A stretch of DNA of 64,000 nt. It comes from Anaerorhabdus furcosa. GTDB taxonomy: Bacteria; Bacillota_I; Bacilli_A; Erysipelotrichales; Erysipelotrichaceae. This document shows, in pieces, positions 45,948-54,924 of this stretch (its first letter is position 1; each line of letters opens with the position of its first letter). Below the pieces are notes generated by a model that was not told the origin of the DNA, made no database searches, and worked only from the letters and a program-made list of their open reading frames with translations. Position numbers and translations under genes: made by a program. The stretch spans positions 1-64,000 of the forward strand of contig NZ_FUWY01000008.1 of the NCBI RefSeq assembly GCF_900167375.1, in the 5' to 3' direction.

Positions 45948-47582
45948 CTATTCAACACCAATAATGAAACTATAAACTGGTTGATTTCCTTTTTGAGTAT
46001 CTACTTCAACATCAAATGTTGATGCAATATAATCTTCTACTTGACTTACTTCATCATCGCTCACATCTTCACCAACTAGTAATGTGATAATCTCACTATC
46101 ACCATCAATCATTTTATCAAGTAATCTAAATGTAGATTCAAGTTTATCTTTTGTTGCGATAACAATATCCTTTTCAAAGATTCCCATGTAATCTCCTTCA
46201 GAAATTGCTAATCCTTCAAATGTTGTATCCTTAATTGCATAGGTAACTTGACCTGTTTTCACATGAGCAATTGCAGCTTCCATTTCAGCAAGATTGTCTT
46301 CAATTTCTGTTTCAGGATTGAACATAATACATGCAGATAATCCTTGAGGAATTGATTTTGTAGCAAGTACATGAATATTTTCATTTTCTAACACATCTTT
46401 TGCTTGTTGTGCTGCTAAGATAATATTTGAGTTATTTGGTAAGATGAAAATATGTTCTGCATTCAATTCTCTAATTGCGGCAACAAAATCTTCTGTTGAA
46501 GGATTCATTGTTTGTCCACCAGAAATTACTTTATCAACACGATATTCTTCAAATAGTGCTTTTAATCCATCACCTGCAGCAACTGCAATAATTGCATATT
46601 TCTTCTTTTCATTAGAAACTGGAGCTTTTGCTGGTGACTCAGCACCTTGTGTAATTGTGTTGTGTTGTTCTTGCATATTTTCAATTTTCAACTTAACAAA
46701 TTCACCATAACGTTGTGCTAAATTCAATGCATCTCCTGGTGTTAATGTATGCACATGAACTTTAACAATTTCTTCATCTTGAACAACCACAATTGACTCA
46801 CCAAGTTGTGCTAATGATTTTCTTAATTTTTCTTCTTTAAATGTTTTTAAACTTTCATTATTTAAACGAACAATAAATTCCGTGCAATAGCCAAAACCTT
46901 CGTTTTCCATTTCCATTGCAGCTGTATTTTGAACAGTACCTGTTTCTTCACTTGCAGCAATTGGATTACCTTCTAGTGCTGCTTTAAAACCTTCAAGTAC
47001 AAGCAATAATCCTGCTCCACCACTATCAACAACACCCACCTCTTTTAATACAGGTAATAATTCTGGTGTTGAATCCAATGATTTTTTAGCTTCATTGCAT
47101 AAAACAGTTAAGTATTCTAGAGGAGTACTTTCTGGATTCTCGTTTGCATATATTTGAGCCATTTCACTACTTTCGCGAATAACAGTTAAAATTGTACCTT
47201 CAACTGGACGCATAACCGCTTTATATGCAACACGACTTCCATTCATAAATGCTTCTGCAAGATCAATTGCAGTTACTTCTTGTTTAGAATCAATTCCTTG
47301 ATAGAAACCTCTAAAGATTTGAGATAAGATTACCCCCGAGTTACCACGAGCACCCATTAATAATCCCTTTGATAGTGTTTTAGCGACAACTGATAAATCA
47401 TCATTACCAGCTTGCATTACCTCTTTTACCCCATTAGTAAAGGTCATCGACATGTTTGTTCCAGTATCTCCATCAGGTACAGGAAATACATTCAGCGCAT
47501 CAATTTCAGCGTGCTTATTGTTTAAATTGTTGGCTCCACTTTGAAGCATGTCTTTCAACATTATTCCGTTAATTGTATTCAT
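45948..47582 (-). CDS. fakA: Fatty acid kinase catalytic subunit FakA (DAK2 domain, YloV)
   Basis: Phosphorylates FakB-bound fatty acids for phospholipid synthesis. A 544-residue protein: N-terminal DhaL/DAK2 domain with NVFPVPDGDTGTNMSMTF (the Asp residues coordinate magnesium and ATP) and GARGNSGVILSQIFRGFYQG; then a middle domain and a C-terminal DegV-like/EDD-type domain (ISGGQTMNPSTEDFVAAI). It follows asp23 by 11 bases, as in Bacillus yloU-yloV. FakB is not in the window. Confidence 0.94.
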   Translation of the reverse strand: MNTINGIMLKDMLQSGANNLNNKHAEIDALNVFPVPDGDTGTNMSMTFTNGVKEVMQAGNDDLSVVAKTLSKGLLMGARGNSGVILSQIFRGFYQGIDSKQEVTAIDLAEAFMNGSRVAYKAVMRPVEGTILTVIRESSEMAQIYANENPESTPLEYLTVLCNEAKKSLDSTPELLPVLKEVGVVDSGGAGLLLVLEGFKAALEGNPIAASEETGTVQNTAAMEMENEGFGYCTEFIVRLNNESLKTFKEEKLRKSLAQLGESIVVVQDEEIVKVHVHTLTPGDALNLAQRYGEFVKLKIENMQEQHNTITQGAESPAKAPVSNEKKKYAIIAVAAGDGLKALFEEYRVDKVISGGQTMNPSTEDFVAAIRELNAEHIFILPNNSNIILAAQQAKDVLENENIHVLATKSIPQGLSACIMFNPETEIEDNLAEMEAAIAHVKTGQVTYAIKDTTFEGLAISEGDYMGIFEKDIVIATKDKLESTFRLLDKMIDGDSEIITLLVGEDVSDDEVSQVEDYIASTFDVEVDTQKGNQPVYSFIIGVE

Positions 47583-47593
47583 GCTGTCCTCCG

Positions 47594-47953
47594 TTAGCCT
47601 ATTACACGTACACCTTGAACATAGACATTTACAGCACTTAGCTCTAATTGAAGTGTCTTTTCAAGAACATATTTCACTTTCTTTTGTACTTCAGACACGA
47701 CTTCCGATATTTTAACACCGTATCCTAATATTACATATACATCTAATTCCAATCCATTGTCCGTCTTACGCACAACGATTCCCTTAGAGAAATTTTCAAT
47801 CTTTAATAATTCAGCCCAACCATCACGTAGGAACTTTCTCGAAGCCATTCCAACGACTCCATAACATTCCGTAACAACTCCACCTGTTAGTGAAGCAATT
47901 GCTTCTTCAGAAATATTAATATTCCCAAGATTTGTTACCTTTTCAATAGACAT
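47594..47953 (-). CDS. Asp23/Gls24 family protein (YloU)
   Basis: A 119-residue Asp23-family protein, with the usual NLGNINISEEAIASLTGGVVTECYGVVGMASR start and the GYGVKISEVVSEVQKKVKYVLEK and VNVYVQGVRVI end. The role is unclear; some members are membrane-associated stress proteins. It is cytosolic and co-transcribed with fakA. Confidence 0.92.
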   Translation of the reverse strand: MSIEKVTNLGNINISEEAIASLTGGVVTECYGVVGMASRKFLRDGWAELLKIENFSKGIVVRKTDNGLELDVYVILGYGVKISEVVSEVQKKVKYVLEKTLQLELSAVNVYVQGVRVIG

Positions 47954-48106
47954 AGTATCTCCTCCTAGCCTTACAATATTATACCAAAAACCTACTAATT
48001 ATCAAATTTTACGCTAGTTTTTTGTATATTTTTCGCTACTTTTTGACTATTTAACATATTTTATACAAATTTAATTCTTTTCTAACATCTAGTTATAAGT
48101 AATATT

Positions 48107-48568
48107 TCACTTTTTATTTGCTTCTTTGATTTCTTTCATAATCTGTTTTGTTACTTCAATTACATATTTTGTGTCTTTATTTACAAAGACATAAATATAG
48201 GCAAACAGGATTGCGATAACCAATACAATTTCAAGAATACACATAAAAATACCCAGTGAATTCAACCTATTTAAATATGTTGTAAAAATTACAATTACCC
48301 CAACTGCACCAATTGAATTCATAATCAAAAAGAAAATCATGAATGTTTTATAACCTGTACTTAGAGCTAAAATTGCAAGTGTTCGCATTAATATCGAATA
48401 CATTAATTGCAAGCTCATTGGAATTTTACCTAATATTATTGATAAACCATAAAATAGTACTAAAATGATTAATAACCCTATTTGTATGTGTTTAATCACC
48501 TTTAATCCTTTTTGAAATAAAACATCATCTTTAATCTCTGGTTTTACCTTTGCAAGTGAATTAAACAT
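48107..48568 (-). CDS. Predicted membrane protein, paralogue of the gene at 48561
   Basis: A 153-residue protein with four hydrophobic segments. Its first third (PEIKDDVLFQKGLKVIKHIQIGLLIIL) resembles the start of the upstream neighbour (PVLLTDQQYQRGKKTIYLVQIILLLL), so the two look like paralogues, with this one lacking the second half. Family not recognised. The start at 48568 follows GGAGGA; it overlaps the neighbour's stop by eight bases, so translation is coupled. Confidence 0.75.
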   Translation of the reverse strand: MFNSLAKVKPEIKDDVLFQKGLKVIKHIQIGLLIILVLFYGLSIILGKIPMSLQLMYSILMRTLAILALSTGYKTFMIFFLIMNSIGAVGVIVIFTTYLNRLNSLGIFMCILEIVLVIAILFAYIYVFVNKDTKYVIEVTKQIMKEIKEANKK

Positions 48569-49418
48569 TGATAATTTCCTCCTCTTTTCTAATTTCATAG
48601 ATAGATAATTTTGAAATATCAAAGTGTTTTAATGGATCCATAAATCGAAAGAATTTCTTTATTAAAATTTCTATTCCTAAACAAATGAAGTATAGAATAT
48701 ACAAGGCTATTACACCCGTAAATCCATATGTCATTGCTTCAGATAATGGTGTTAACACAACAATTATTGCAACGATAATTAAGCAAAACAAAATCATAAT
48801 CACTCTTTTAAATAATTTGGTTTGCGGTGACTTTAAAAAATAAATTATGTTTGCAACAGCTACTCCAACTAGAATAATTGCTGAAAATGGATTCATCGAT
48901 AATGCATAAAAGAAACACGGAATATAGAGTAACGATATAATAATCAAAGAAATTGGATATTTTGGCATACTTATTCTATTTGCATCTCTTTTTGTATACT
49001 CAATCGTTTTATCTATATAAGACACATCACGATGAATTAGTAAAAAGAAACATAGCAAACAATAAAATGCCATCAAAATTATTTCATAAATATATATTTG
49101 ATAAAATGGTGTTCCTTTTACTGCATTATAAATATCATAATACTGAAAATTTAATACAAAAATAATAACATTAAAAACAAGAACACCCACCATTACACTT
49201 CTTTTTCCTGTAAATAAAAGCGCAATGTATATCAAGCGTAAAGCTAAAGAAGTATAGGTTGTATACAAAACAAATATATTTAAGTACTTGGAAAGATAAA
49301 CACAATATCCGATTGTTAATAACAGTAAAATAATTTGTACTAAATAGATTGTTTTCTTACCTCTTTGATATTGCTGATCTGTCAGCAAAACTGGATAGTT
49401 CTTGATTAGTTTATTCAT
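48561..49418 (-). CDS. Predicted multi-pass membrane protein
   Basis: A 285-residue protein with about eight hydrophobic segments arranged as two similar halves of four, ending in a charged tail (FFRMDPLKHFDISKLSIYEIRKEEE; recalled here as RFMDPLKHFD). No family recognised. It lies one base after the divIB stop, inside a division and cell-wall cluster, and may be co-expressed with it. No motif for transport or catalysis was seen. Confidence 0.75.
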   Translation of the reverse strand: MNKLIKNYPVLLTDQQYQRGKKTIYLVQIILLLLTIGYCVYLSKYLNIFVLYTTYTSLALRLIYIALLFTGKRSVMVGVLVFNVIIFVLNFQYYDIYNAVKGTPFYQIYIYEIILMAFYCLLCFFLLIHRDVSYIDKTIEYTKRDANRISMPKYPISLIIISLLYIPCFFYALSMNPFSAIILVGVAVANIIYFLKSPQTKLFKRVIMILFCLIIVAIIVVLTPLSEAMTYGFTGVIALYILYFICLGIEILIKKFFRFMDPLKHFDISKLSIYEIRKEEEIINV

Positions 49419-49420
49419 AC

Positions 49421-50413
49421 TTATTCCCCACTATTATTAAGATAAGCTTCATAATCATCTTCTTGTCCCATTGGAATTAAAATCTTGTTTCCATTACCAT
49501 CGAGAATGAACTCTCCTTGGTCATTTGTAAAATATTTCTTTTCTACTGGATCTCCATATTGATTTACAACGATATTTCCTAATTCATCAATCCAGTATTC
49601 TTTTTCTTCTGCAACTAGATTCCATGGACAAGTCGATGTAAATGCAACCTTTAAACTATCATCAGAATAAATGCATAATCCACTCTCTGTAAAATCTGAT
49701 GCGATTTCATTATAAGAATTCACTGTTGATAAAGAGTAATAACTTGCGAAGAAATTATTACCATCCCTCATAAATAATCTTAATGTATTTTCATCATATG
49801 ACATCGGATATTGTGATACTTCTGATATTGATTCAATGATACTTCGATCAACTTTTTGGAATGCCTTAGCAATTCGTTCTAACTGTTCTTCTGTTTCAAA
49901 GCCATCAATATAAGGAACCTTTGCAATGATATCCAAGTATTCACTTTTTAATTCAACTGCTTTTCCTGATGTTAATAAGATTTCACCTACATCCAAATAG
50001 CGATATCCAAAAGGTGTTTCCTCTTCAATTGTGATTTCAATTACTCCTTGATCTTTATGTTTAACAGTCGCATTTTTAATTAGTTCCGATTCTTCGAGTT
50101 TCTTTTCTACAAAGTAATCAATAACCAAGTAATAGCGATTTTCTAACGTTAATCCTGATAATTCTTTAATATAATCTTTATCTAAATAATAATTATTCTT
50201 AATTGAAATTGATTTTACTTTTGATACTGGAGAAAAATAATAACCTACTGCAATAACGATAAGACCTAAACATACAGCCAGTATAAAAAGAAGAGGTTGA
50301 GCTTTTCTAAAACTAAAATCAGCTTTTATTCTCTTCCGACGATCAAAGACTTCATCAACAGCACTTTTTTCTTCTTTGATAGGTTCAATTTTTTGTTTCC
50401 TTTTTAATCCCAA
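49421..50413 (-). CDS. divIB: Cell division protein DivIB/FtsQ
   Basis: Part of the divisome FtsQ-DivIC-FtsL subcomplex. A 330-residue bitopic protein: charged cytosolic N-terminus (1-38), one transmembrane segment (about 40-60; LLFILAVCLGLIVIAVGYYF), then a POTRA domain (VKSISIKNNYYLDKDYIKEL, ITIEEETPFGYRYLD) and an extracellular beta domain. The C-terminal 60 residues are acidic. Gene order murG-murB-divIB is the usual one. It overlaps murB by ten bases. Confidence 0.92.
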   Translation of the reverse strand: MGLKRKQKIEPIKEEKSAVDEVFDRRKRIKADFSFRKAQPLLFILAVCLGLIVIAVGYYFSPVSKVKSISIKNNYYLDKDYIKELSGLTLENRYYLVIDYFVEKKLEESELIKNATVKHKDQGVIEITIEEETPFGYRYLDVGEILLTSGKAVELKSEYLDIIAKVPYIDGFETEEQLERIAKAFQKVDRSIIESISEVSQYPMSYDENTLRLFMRDGNNFFASYYSLSTVNSYNEIASDFTESGLCIYSDDSLKVAFTSTCPWNLVAEEKEYWIDELGNIVVNQYGDPVEKKYFTNDQGEFILDGNGNKILIPMGQEDDYEAYLNNSGE

Positions 50414-51306
50414 TTAAATTTCTCCACTTCCATGATTAATTCGCGACCAAGTTTTTCTTTTGCTTCTTTTTTGATTTCACAAACTAATTCGTAAAATTCA
50501 GTTGCTGTTGCATGATCAGCATTCACAATAAAATTAGCATGTTTATCTGATACAAACGCACCACCCTTTTTCTTACCACGATATCCTAATTCTTCTATAA
50601 TTTGCCACGCAAACTTATCTTCTGGATTTTTAAAAATACTTCCTGCAGATGGGTATTCTAATGGTTGTGTTTGTAGACGTCTTTCTCTACGATTATCCAT
50701 TAACTCCCGAATCTCATCTTCATTACCTTTTTTAAGACGCATTTTAACCGCAACAATAATCCAATCTGGATGACTATGGAAAATAGAATGACGATATTCA
50801 AATTTGCATTCTTCTTTACTTAACCATTCAAACTTATCATCACGAAATACAAAAACTTCTTCAATGATATTTGACATATTGCTTTTGTAGGCACCCGCAT
50901 TCATAAAGGTAACACCACCTACTGATCCTGGTATTCCACTTGCGAATTCTAGACCCGATAAACCATGTTTCATCGCATCATAAGCAATTGAAATAATTGA
51001 AGCTCCTGCTTGTGCAGTACATACTTCATCATCAAAATAGAAATCATCAAAAGTACGATCTAAACGAATGATAATTCCTTCAAATGTTTTATCTGAACAA
51101 AGAATATTGCTTCCCTTCCCTAATACTTTATAAGGAATATTAAATTCTTTAATTGTTCTCATTAATTCATTTAATTCTAAGCTTGTTCTTGGATAAACCA
51201 CATATTTTGCAATTCCTCCAAGACGCAGTGTTGTCATTGTAGATAGTGGTATATCACATTCTACATCACAATATTTAACTAATTCATCAATTAATTCATT
51301 ACTCAT
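50404..51306 (-). CDS. murB: UDP-N-acetylenolpyruvoylglucosamine reductase MurB
   Basis: FAD enzyme that completes UDP-MurNAc. A 300-residue type II MurB: FAD-binding STMTTLRLGGIAKYVVYP, LGKGSNILCSD, GLEFASGIPGSVGGVTFMNAGAYKS, the catalytic Ser in EYPSAGSIFKNPE and a closing Glu near the end (ELIMEVEKF). The ATG at 51306 is preferred, with AGGTG seven bases before it, over a GTG nine bases earlier. Its start overlaps murG. Confidence 0.95.
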   Translation of the reverse strand: MSNELIDELVKYCDVECDIPLSTMTTLRLGGIAKYVVYPRTSLELNELMRTIKEFNIPYKVLGKGSNILCSDKTFEGIIIRLDRTFDDFYFDDEVCTAQAGASIISIAYDAMKHGLSGLEFASGIPGSVGGVTFMNAGAYKSNMSNIIEEVFVFRDDKFEWLSKEECKFEYRHSIFHSHPDWIIVAVKMRLKKGNEDEIRELMDNRRERRLQTQPLEYPSAGSIFKNPEDKFAWQIIEELGYRGKKKGGAFVSDKHANFIVNADHATATEFYELVCEIKKEAKEKLGRELIMEVEKFNWD

Positions 51307-52390
51307 TACGATCACCTACTAAATCTTTTATCCATTCCATCATATCATGACTTGCATTAGGTTTCCCTAGCTCTTTTGCATGAAGTGACATTTCCTTTTG
51401 TAAAGCTTCATTTGATAAAATTTCATCAATTTTTTCCACTAAATTTTCTGCCGTTAAATCTTTTTCCTCAATCATGATTGCTGCATTTTTATTTTGTAAT
51501 GCCAACGCATTCATAACTTGATGATTATTTGGAACATATGGACTAGGAATAATAATTGATGGTAATCCTAGTGCAGTAATTTCTGCAGAGGTTGTTGCTC
51601 CACCACGAACTACAACAAGACTGGCAAGACACATCACCTCAATACCTTCAATGTAAGGTACAATATGAACATGCCCAGTACTCTTGCATGATTCAATAAA
51701 CTCATCATATCCTTTTTTGCCTGTAACAACTAAGGCTTGATAATTTTTACCATCCATTCGTTTGCTAGCTTGTTTTAATACTTTGTTGACGCTCTCAGAG
51801 CCTAAAGACCCCATAACAATCACGACCAAAGGAAGATTATCTACCAATCCATATTTTTTAAGAATGGTTTTATCTTGAATCATCTTTGCTGCTTCACTTG
51901 CTCTAGGGTTTCCTAAAATTCTTGTCTTTTGACTTGGAAATTGACTTAAGTTTTCTTCATAGCATCCTACAACTGCATCGGCAGATTTCGCAAGCATTTT
52001 ATTTGCTTTACCCGCATATGAATTTTGCTCATGCAACATAACAGGTATACCCAATGATTTTGCAGCCCAACATACAGGAACACTAATATAATTACCAAAA
52101 CCAATTACAATATCTGGTTTAGCTGTTTCTAGAATTGTTTTACATTTTTTCTCAGCTTTTTTTAATAAATAAAAAGCCTTTATTTTAGAAAGTATTGAGC
52201 CATTCATGCCAATGACATCAATTCCTTGATACTTATATCCAGCATTAGGAATTTCTGTAGCTTCCATTCGATTTGTAGAACCAATGAACAGAAACTCAGC
52301 AGAAGGATCTTCTTCTTTTATTGCCTTCGCTAAAGATAAAGCAGGATAAATATGACCTCCTGTACCTCCAGTTGCAATTACGATACGCAC
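51299..52390 (-). CDS. murG: UDP-GlcNAc lipid I transferase MurG
   Basis: Makes lipid II at the inner face of the membrane. A 363-residue GT28 enzyme: ATGGTGGHIYPALSLA (first Gly-rich loop), VIGFGNYISVPVCWAAK with HEQNSYAGKANK (second Gly-rich region), and VVRGGATTSAEITALGLPSIIIPSPY as the UDP-GlcNAc site. The start codon is GTG, with AAGGAG ten bases upstream. It leads murG-murB-divIB. Confidence 0.96.
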   Translation of the reverse strand: MRIVIATGGTGGHIYPALSLAKAIKEEDPSAEFLFIGSTNRMEATEIPNAGYKYQGIDVIGMNGSILSKIKAFYLLKKAEKKCKTILETAKPDIVIGFGNYISVPVCWAAKSLGIPVMLHEQNSYAGKANKMLAKSADAVVGCYEENLSQFPSQKTRILGNPRASEAAKMIQDKTILKKYGLVDNLPLVVIVMGSLGSESVNKVLKQASKRMDGKNYQALVVTGKKGYDEFIESCKSTGHVHIVPYIEGIEVMCLASLVVVRGGATTSAEITALGLPSIIIPSPYVPNNHQVMNALALQNKNAAIMIEEKDLTAENLVEKIDEILSNEALQKEMSLHAKELGKPNASHDMMEWIKDLVGDRNE

Positions 52391-52471
52391 AAATAACCAA
52401 CTCCTTCAACCTATTATAGCATGCTCACTCTGTCTATTGAAGAAAAAAAGTCCGTTTTCACTAACCATAGA

Positions 52472-52699
52472 TTAGTTCAAACTAGACTTATCTTTTACGA
52501 TTTTAGGATAATATTTATTGGATAAAATCCATGTAATGGGCGGATTTACAATAATTAATAGGAAAATTGTAAGTATTGGCAAAACTGCTCCTTTTATTTG
52601 TAATAGCGTGAATGCAAAACTAAATAGTGCATTTTCTAAAACAAATAGAAGTAAATAGATAAAAAAGCAAGTAAAAAAGAAGATAATTTTTTGTTTCAT
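52472..52699 (-). CDS. Small hydrophobic membrane protein
   Basis: A 75-residue protein with two hydrophobic segments (about 4-32 and 36-58) and a basic tail. No family recognised. Its ATG overlaps the stop of the XRE-S24 gene (TAATG), so it is translated with that regulator; it might be an accessory of the stress module. Confidence 0.65.
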   Translation of the reverse strand: MKQKIIFFFTCFFIYLLLFVLENALFSFAFTLLQIKGAVLPILTIFLLIIVNPPITWILSNKYYPKIVKDKSSLN

Positions 52700-53310
52700 T
52701 AATATTTAATCTTATTGTGAATCAATTTACCTATAATCTTGATTCCCTTTTCTTCAATTTCTTCCTTTGAAAATACCATTGGCTTATAATCATCATTCTC
52801 CGGTTGAAGAATCATTTCATCTTTTTTAAAGAAAACACGTTTCAATGTAACTTCGTTATTCTCCAATAAAACTACTGCAATTTCACCATTTTCTACACTG
52901 TCTTGTCGACGAATGTATACGCAATCTCCCTCCATGATACGAACATTCTTCATGGAATCCCCTACTACATTCAAATAAAAATATTCACGTAGTTCATCAT
53001 TTCCTGCAACATACTCATACCCAGAAATATTTTCTTCTGCAAATAAACCCAATCCTGTCTTAACAGTACCCAACACAGGTACAGGTTGCAATTCAACAAT
53101 ATCTCGCGATAAGTTTTTATTAATCATGTCTTCAATTGGCAATTCAAAAAAATTAGCTAATTTTTGAATCACTGGCATTGGTGGAATTGATGTTCCATCC
53201 TCCCATTTTTGAATGGTTGTAAATGACTTATAACCTAAAAATTTCGCAAGCTCATCTTGAGATGTTTTATAAATTCGACGTAATGCTCTTAAGTTCTCTC
53301 TAAAATACAT
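52699..53310 (-). CDS. XRE-family repressor with S24/LexA-like peptidase domain
   Basis: A 203-residue CI/LexA-type regulator. Residues 1-65 form an XRE helix-turn-helix (LRALRRIYKTSQDELAKFLGYKSFTTIQKWE); residues 85-203 form an S24 domain with the nucleophile in VVGDSMKNVRI and the general-base Lys in NNEVTLKRVFF. The usual Ala-Gly cleavage pair is not obvious in PVPVLGTVKTGLGLF. It is divergent from a Y-family polymerase with a 17-bp palindrome between, so it is the probable repressor of the damage module. The ATG at 53310 was chosen for the GGTGAT site before it. Confidence 0.9.
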   Translation of the reverse strand: MYFRENLRALRRIYKTSQDELAKFLGYKSFTTIQKWEDGTSIPPMPVIQKLANFFELPIEDMINKNLSRDIVELQPVPVLGTVKTGLGLFAEENISGYEYVAGNDELREYFYLNVVGDSMKNVRIMEGDCVYIRRQDSVENGEIAVVLLENNEVTLKRVFFKKDEMILQPENDDYKPMVFSKEEIEEKGIKIIGKLIHNKIKY

Positions 53311-53372
53311 ATTTATCACCATCTTCATTTTATAAGACAATTTCAACTTTTTCAATGTTTATTTGAAAAATA

Positions 53373-53389
53373 TTCAAGTTTCACTTGAA
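53373..53389. promoter_or_regulatory. Palindromic operator between repressor and Y-family polymerase
   Basis: TTCAAGT-TTC-ACTTGAA is a perfect 7+3+7 palindrome overlapping the -35 box of the polymerase promoter. Another TTCAAGT half site lies at 53401-53407. It is unlike the Bacillus LexA box. Likely site of the XRE-S24 protein. Confidence 0.65.
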
Positions 53390-53412
53390 CTTGATTAATT
53401 TTCAAGTAAAAT
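53385..53412 (+). promoter_or_regulatory. Predicted promoter of the Y-family polymerase operon
   Basis: TTGAAC at 53385-53390 and TAAAAT at 53407-53412 with 16 bases between, 18 bases before the GTG start. The palindrome covers the -35 box. Confidence 0.55.
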
Positions 53413-53430
53413 GTAGGTGGAGGTGATGAT

Positions 53431-54672
53431 GTGGAACGAATTATCCTACATTCTGACTTAAATTGTTTCTATGCCGCTGTTGAAATGTTATACAATCCTG
53501 AATACAGAACTGTACCTATTGCTGTATGTGGTGACATTGAAGAAAGACATGGTATTATCCTTACTAAAAATGCTTTAGCCAAAGAATGCAACATCAAAAC
53601 TGGTGAAGCTATCTGGCAAGCCAAACAAAAATGTCCTAATTTAATCTGTGTAAAAGCAAACTTTTCTCTTTATTTACGTTACGCAATGAAAGTAAAGAAA
53701 ATATACCTCGATTATACCGATTATGTAGAATCTTTTGGTATTGATGAATCCTGGCTAGATATCAGTGATTGTCATCATCTATACCCCTCTGCAATAGAAT
53801 TAGCTAACACCATCAAAAATCGAATCAAATTCGAACTTGGTTTAACTGTATCCATTGGCATTAGTTACAACAAAGTCTATTCAAAATTAGCATCTGACGC
53901 AGCTGAAGTAGATAGCATTTATACTATCTACAAAGAAGAACGTGAACAAAAAGTATTTCCCCTATCAATTAGAGATTTGCTTTTTATTGGACATTCAAAC
54001 GCTAAGAAATTAAAGATGTATGGTATTTACACTATTGGTGATCTTGCAATGACATCTGTATCTACTTTAGAACACATCTTTGGTAAAGTTGGTCTTACCT
54101 TACATGCTTTCGCAAATGGTTATGAGACCTCTCTAGTAGCTCATCATACCACTAGTGGTTCCTTGAAGTCTATTGGAAATAGTACTACCTGCCCTAAAGA
54201 TCTAACTACCCTTGAAGAAGTGAAAATTATTTTTACGATTCTATCAGAAAGTGTTTGTGCTAGAGCCCGTGAGCAAGGTTTTTATGGCAAAACAGTTACA
54301 ATATCAATTCGTGATCATCAACTTGTAACAGTAACTCGCCAAATGCAATGTGAAATACCTACTGATTGTACTGATATTGTCGTAAAACATGCACTTTGTC
54401 TTTTTGAAAAACACTATTCATTTTCTAATCCAATAAGAAGTCTTGGTGTCCGTTTGTCCAACTTTACAAAAACTGCCCCTACCAAACAAATTTCTTTCTT
54501 TGATAAGAAAAAAGATTTAACTGTTAAACAATTAGAACTCGCTTTTGATGAAATACGAAATCGCTTTGGTCATTTCAAAATCCAACGAGGTTGTGTTCTA
54601 CAAGATGCTGATCTCAACCGACTAGATCCAAAATCAGATCATGTTATCTTTCCAGAAAGTTATTTTAAATAA
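53431..54672 (+). CDS. Y-family DNA polymerase (DinB/UmuC-like)
   Basis: Translesion polymerase of 413 residues. Catalytic metal ligands are in HSDLNCFYAAVE and SFGIDESWLDIS; SIGISYNKVYSKLASD is the family motif, followed by thumb HhH and a little-finger domain. A C-terminal QISFF-type segment (KQISFFDKKKD) looks like a clamp-binding motif. The start is GTG, with GGAGG nine bases before it. It leads an operon with a small conserved protein and SRAP protein, a combination known near SOS-type polymerases in Firmicutes. Confidence 0.93.
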   Translation: MERIILHSDLNCFYAAVEMLYNPEYRTVPIAVCGDIEERHGIILTKNALAKECNIKTGEAIWQAKQKCPNLICVKANFSLYLRYAMKVKKIYLDYTDYVESFGIDESWLDISDCHHLYPSAIELANTIKNRIKFELGLTVSIGISYNKVYSKLASDAAEVDSIYTIYKEEREQKVFPLSIRDLLFIGHSNAKKLKMYGIYTIGDLAMTSVSTLEHIFGKVGLTLHAFANGYETSLVAHHTTSGSLKSIGNSTTCPKDLTTLEEVKIIFTILSESVCARAREQGFYGKTVTISIRDHQLVTVTRQMQCEIPTDCTDIVVKHALCLFEKHYSFSNPIRSLGVRLSNFTKTAPTKQISFFDKKKDLTVKQLELAFDEIRNRFGHFKIQRGCVLQDADLNRLDPKSDHVIFPESYFK

Positions 54673-54686
54673 AAGGAGACCCGCTT

Positions 54687-54920
54687 ATGAACCGCTGTTA
54701 TGTTGAAGTTCTTTGTAGGCATACCCTACAAGGAGAAATTCGACCTGTATCCATTATTTGGAATAATGGAGTCGAATATAAAATTGATCGCATATTGCAA
54801 TGTTGCCCCGCTGCATCCTTAAAATCCGGAGGTGCTGGAATGCGTTATACTTGTTTATTTAACCAAGAATGTAGATACTTATTTCATGATCATGATAAAT
54901 GGTTTATAGAAAAGAGGTAG
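54687..54920 (+). CDS. Small conserved protein of Y-family polymerase operons
   Basis: A 77-residue protein: NRCYVEVLCRHTLQGEIRPVSIIWNNG, YKIDRILQCCPAASLKSGGAGMRYTC, WFIEKR. Similar proteins next to dinB-like genes are recalled in many Firmicutes; no name or activity is known to me. Beta-rich and cytosolic. AAAGGAG precedes the ATG; it lies 14 bases after the polymerase and four before the SRAP gene. Confidence 0.82.
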   Translation: MNRCYVEVLCRHTLQGEIRPVSIIWNNGVEYKIDRILQCCPAASLKSGGAGMRYTCLFNQECRYLFHDHDKWFIEKR

Positions 54921-54924
54921 CCCT

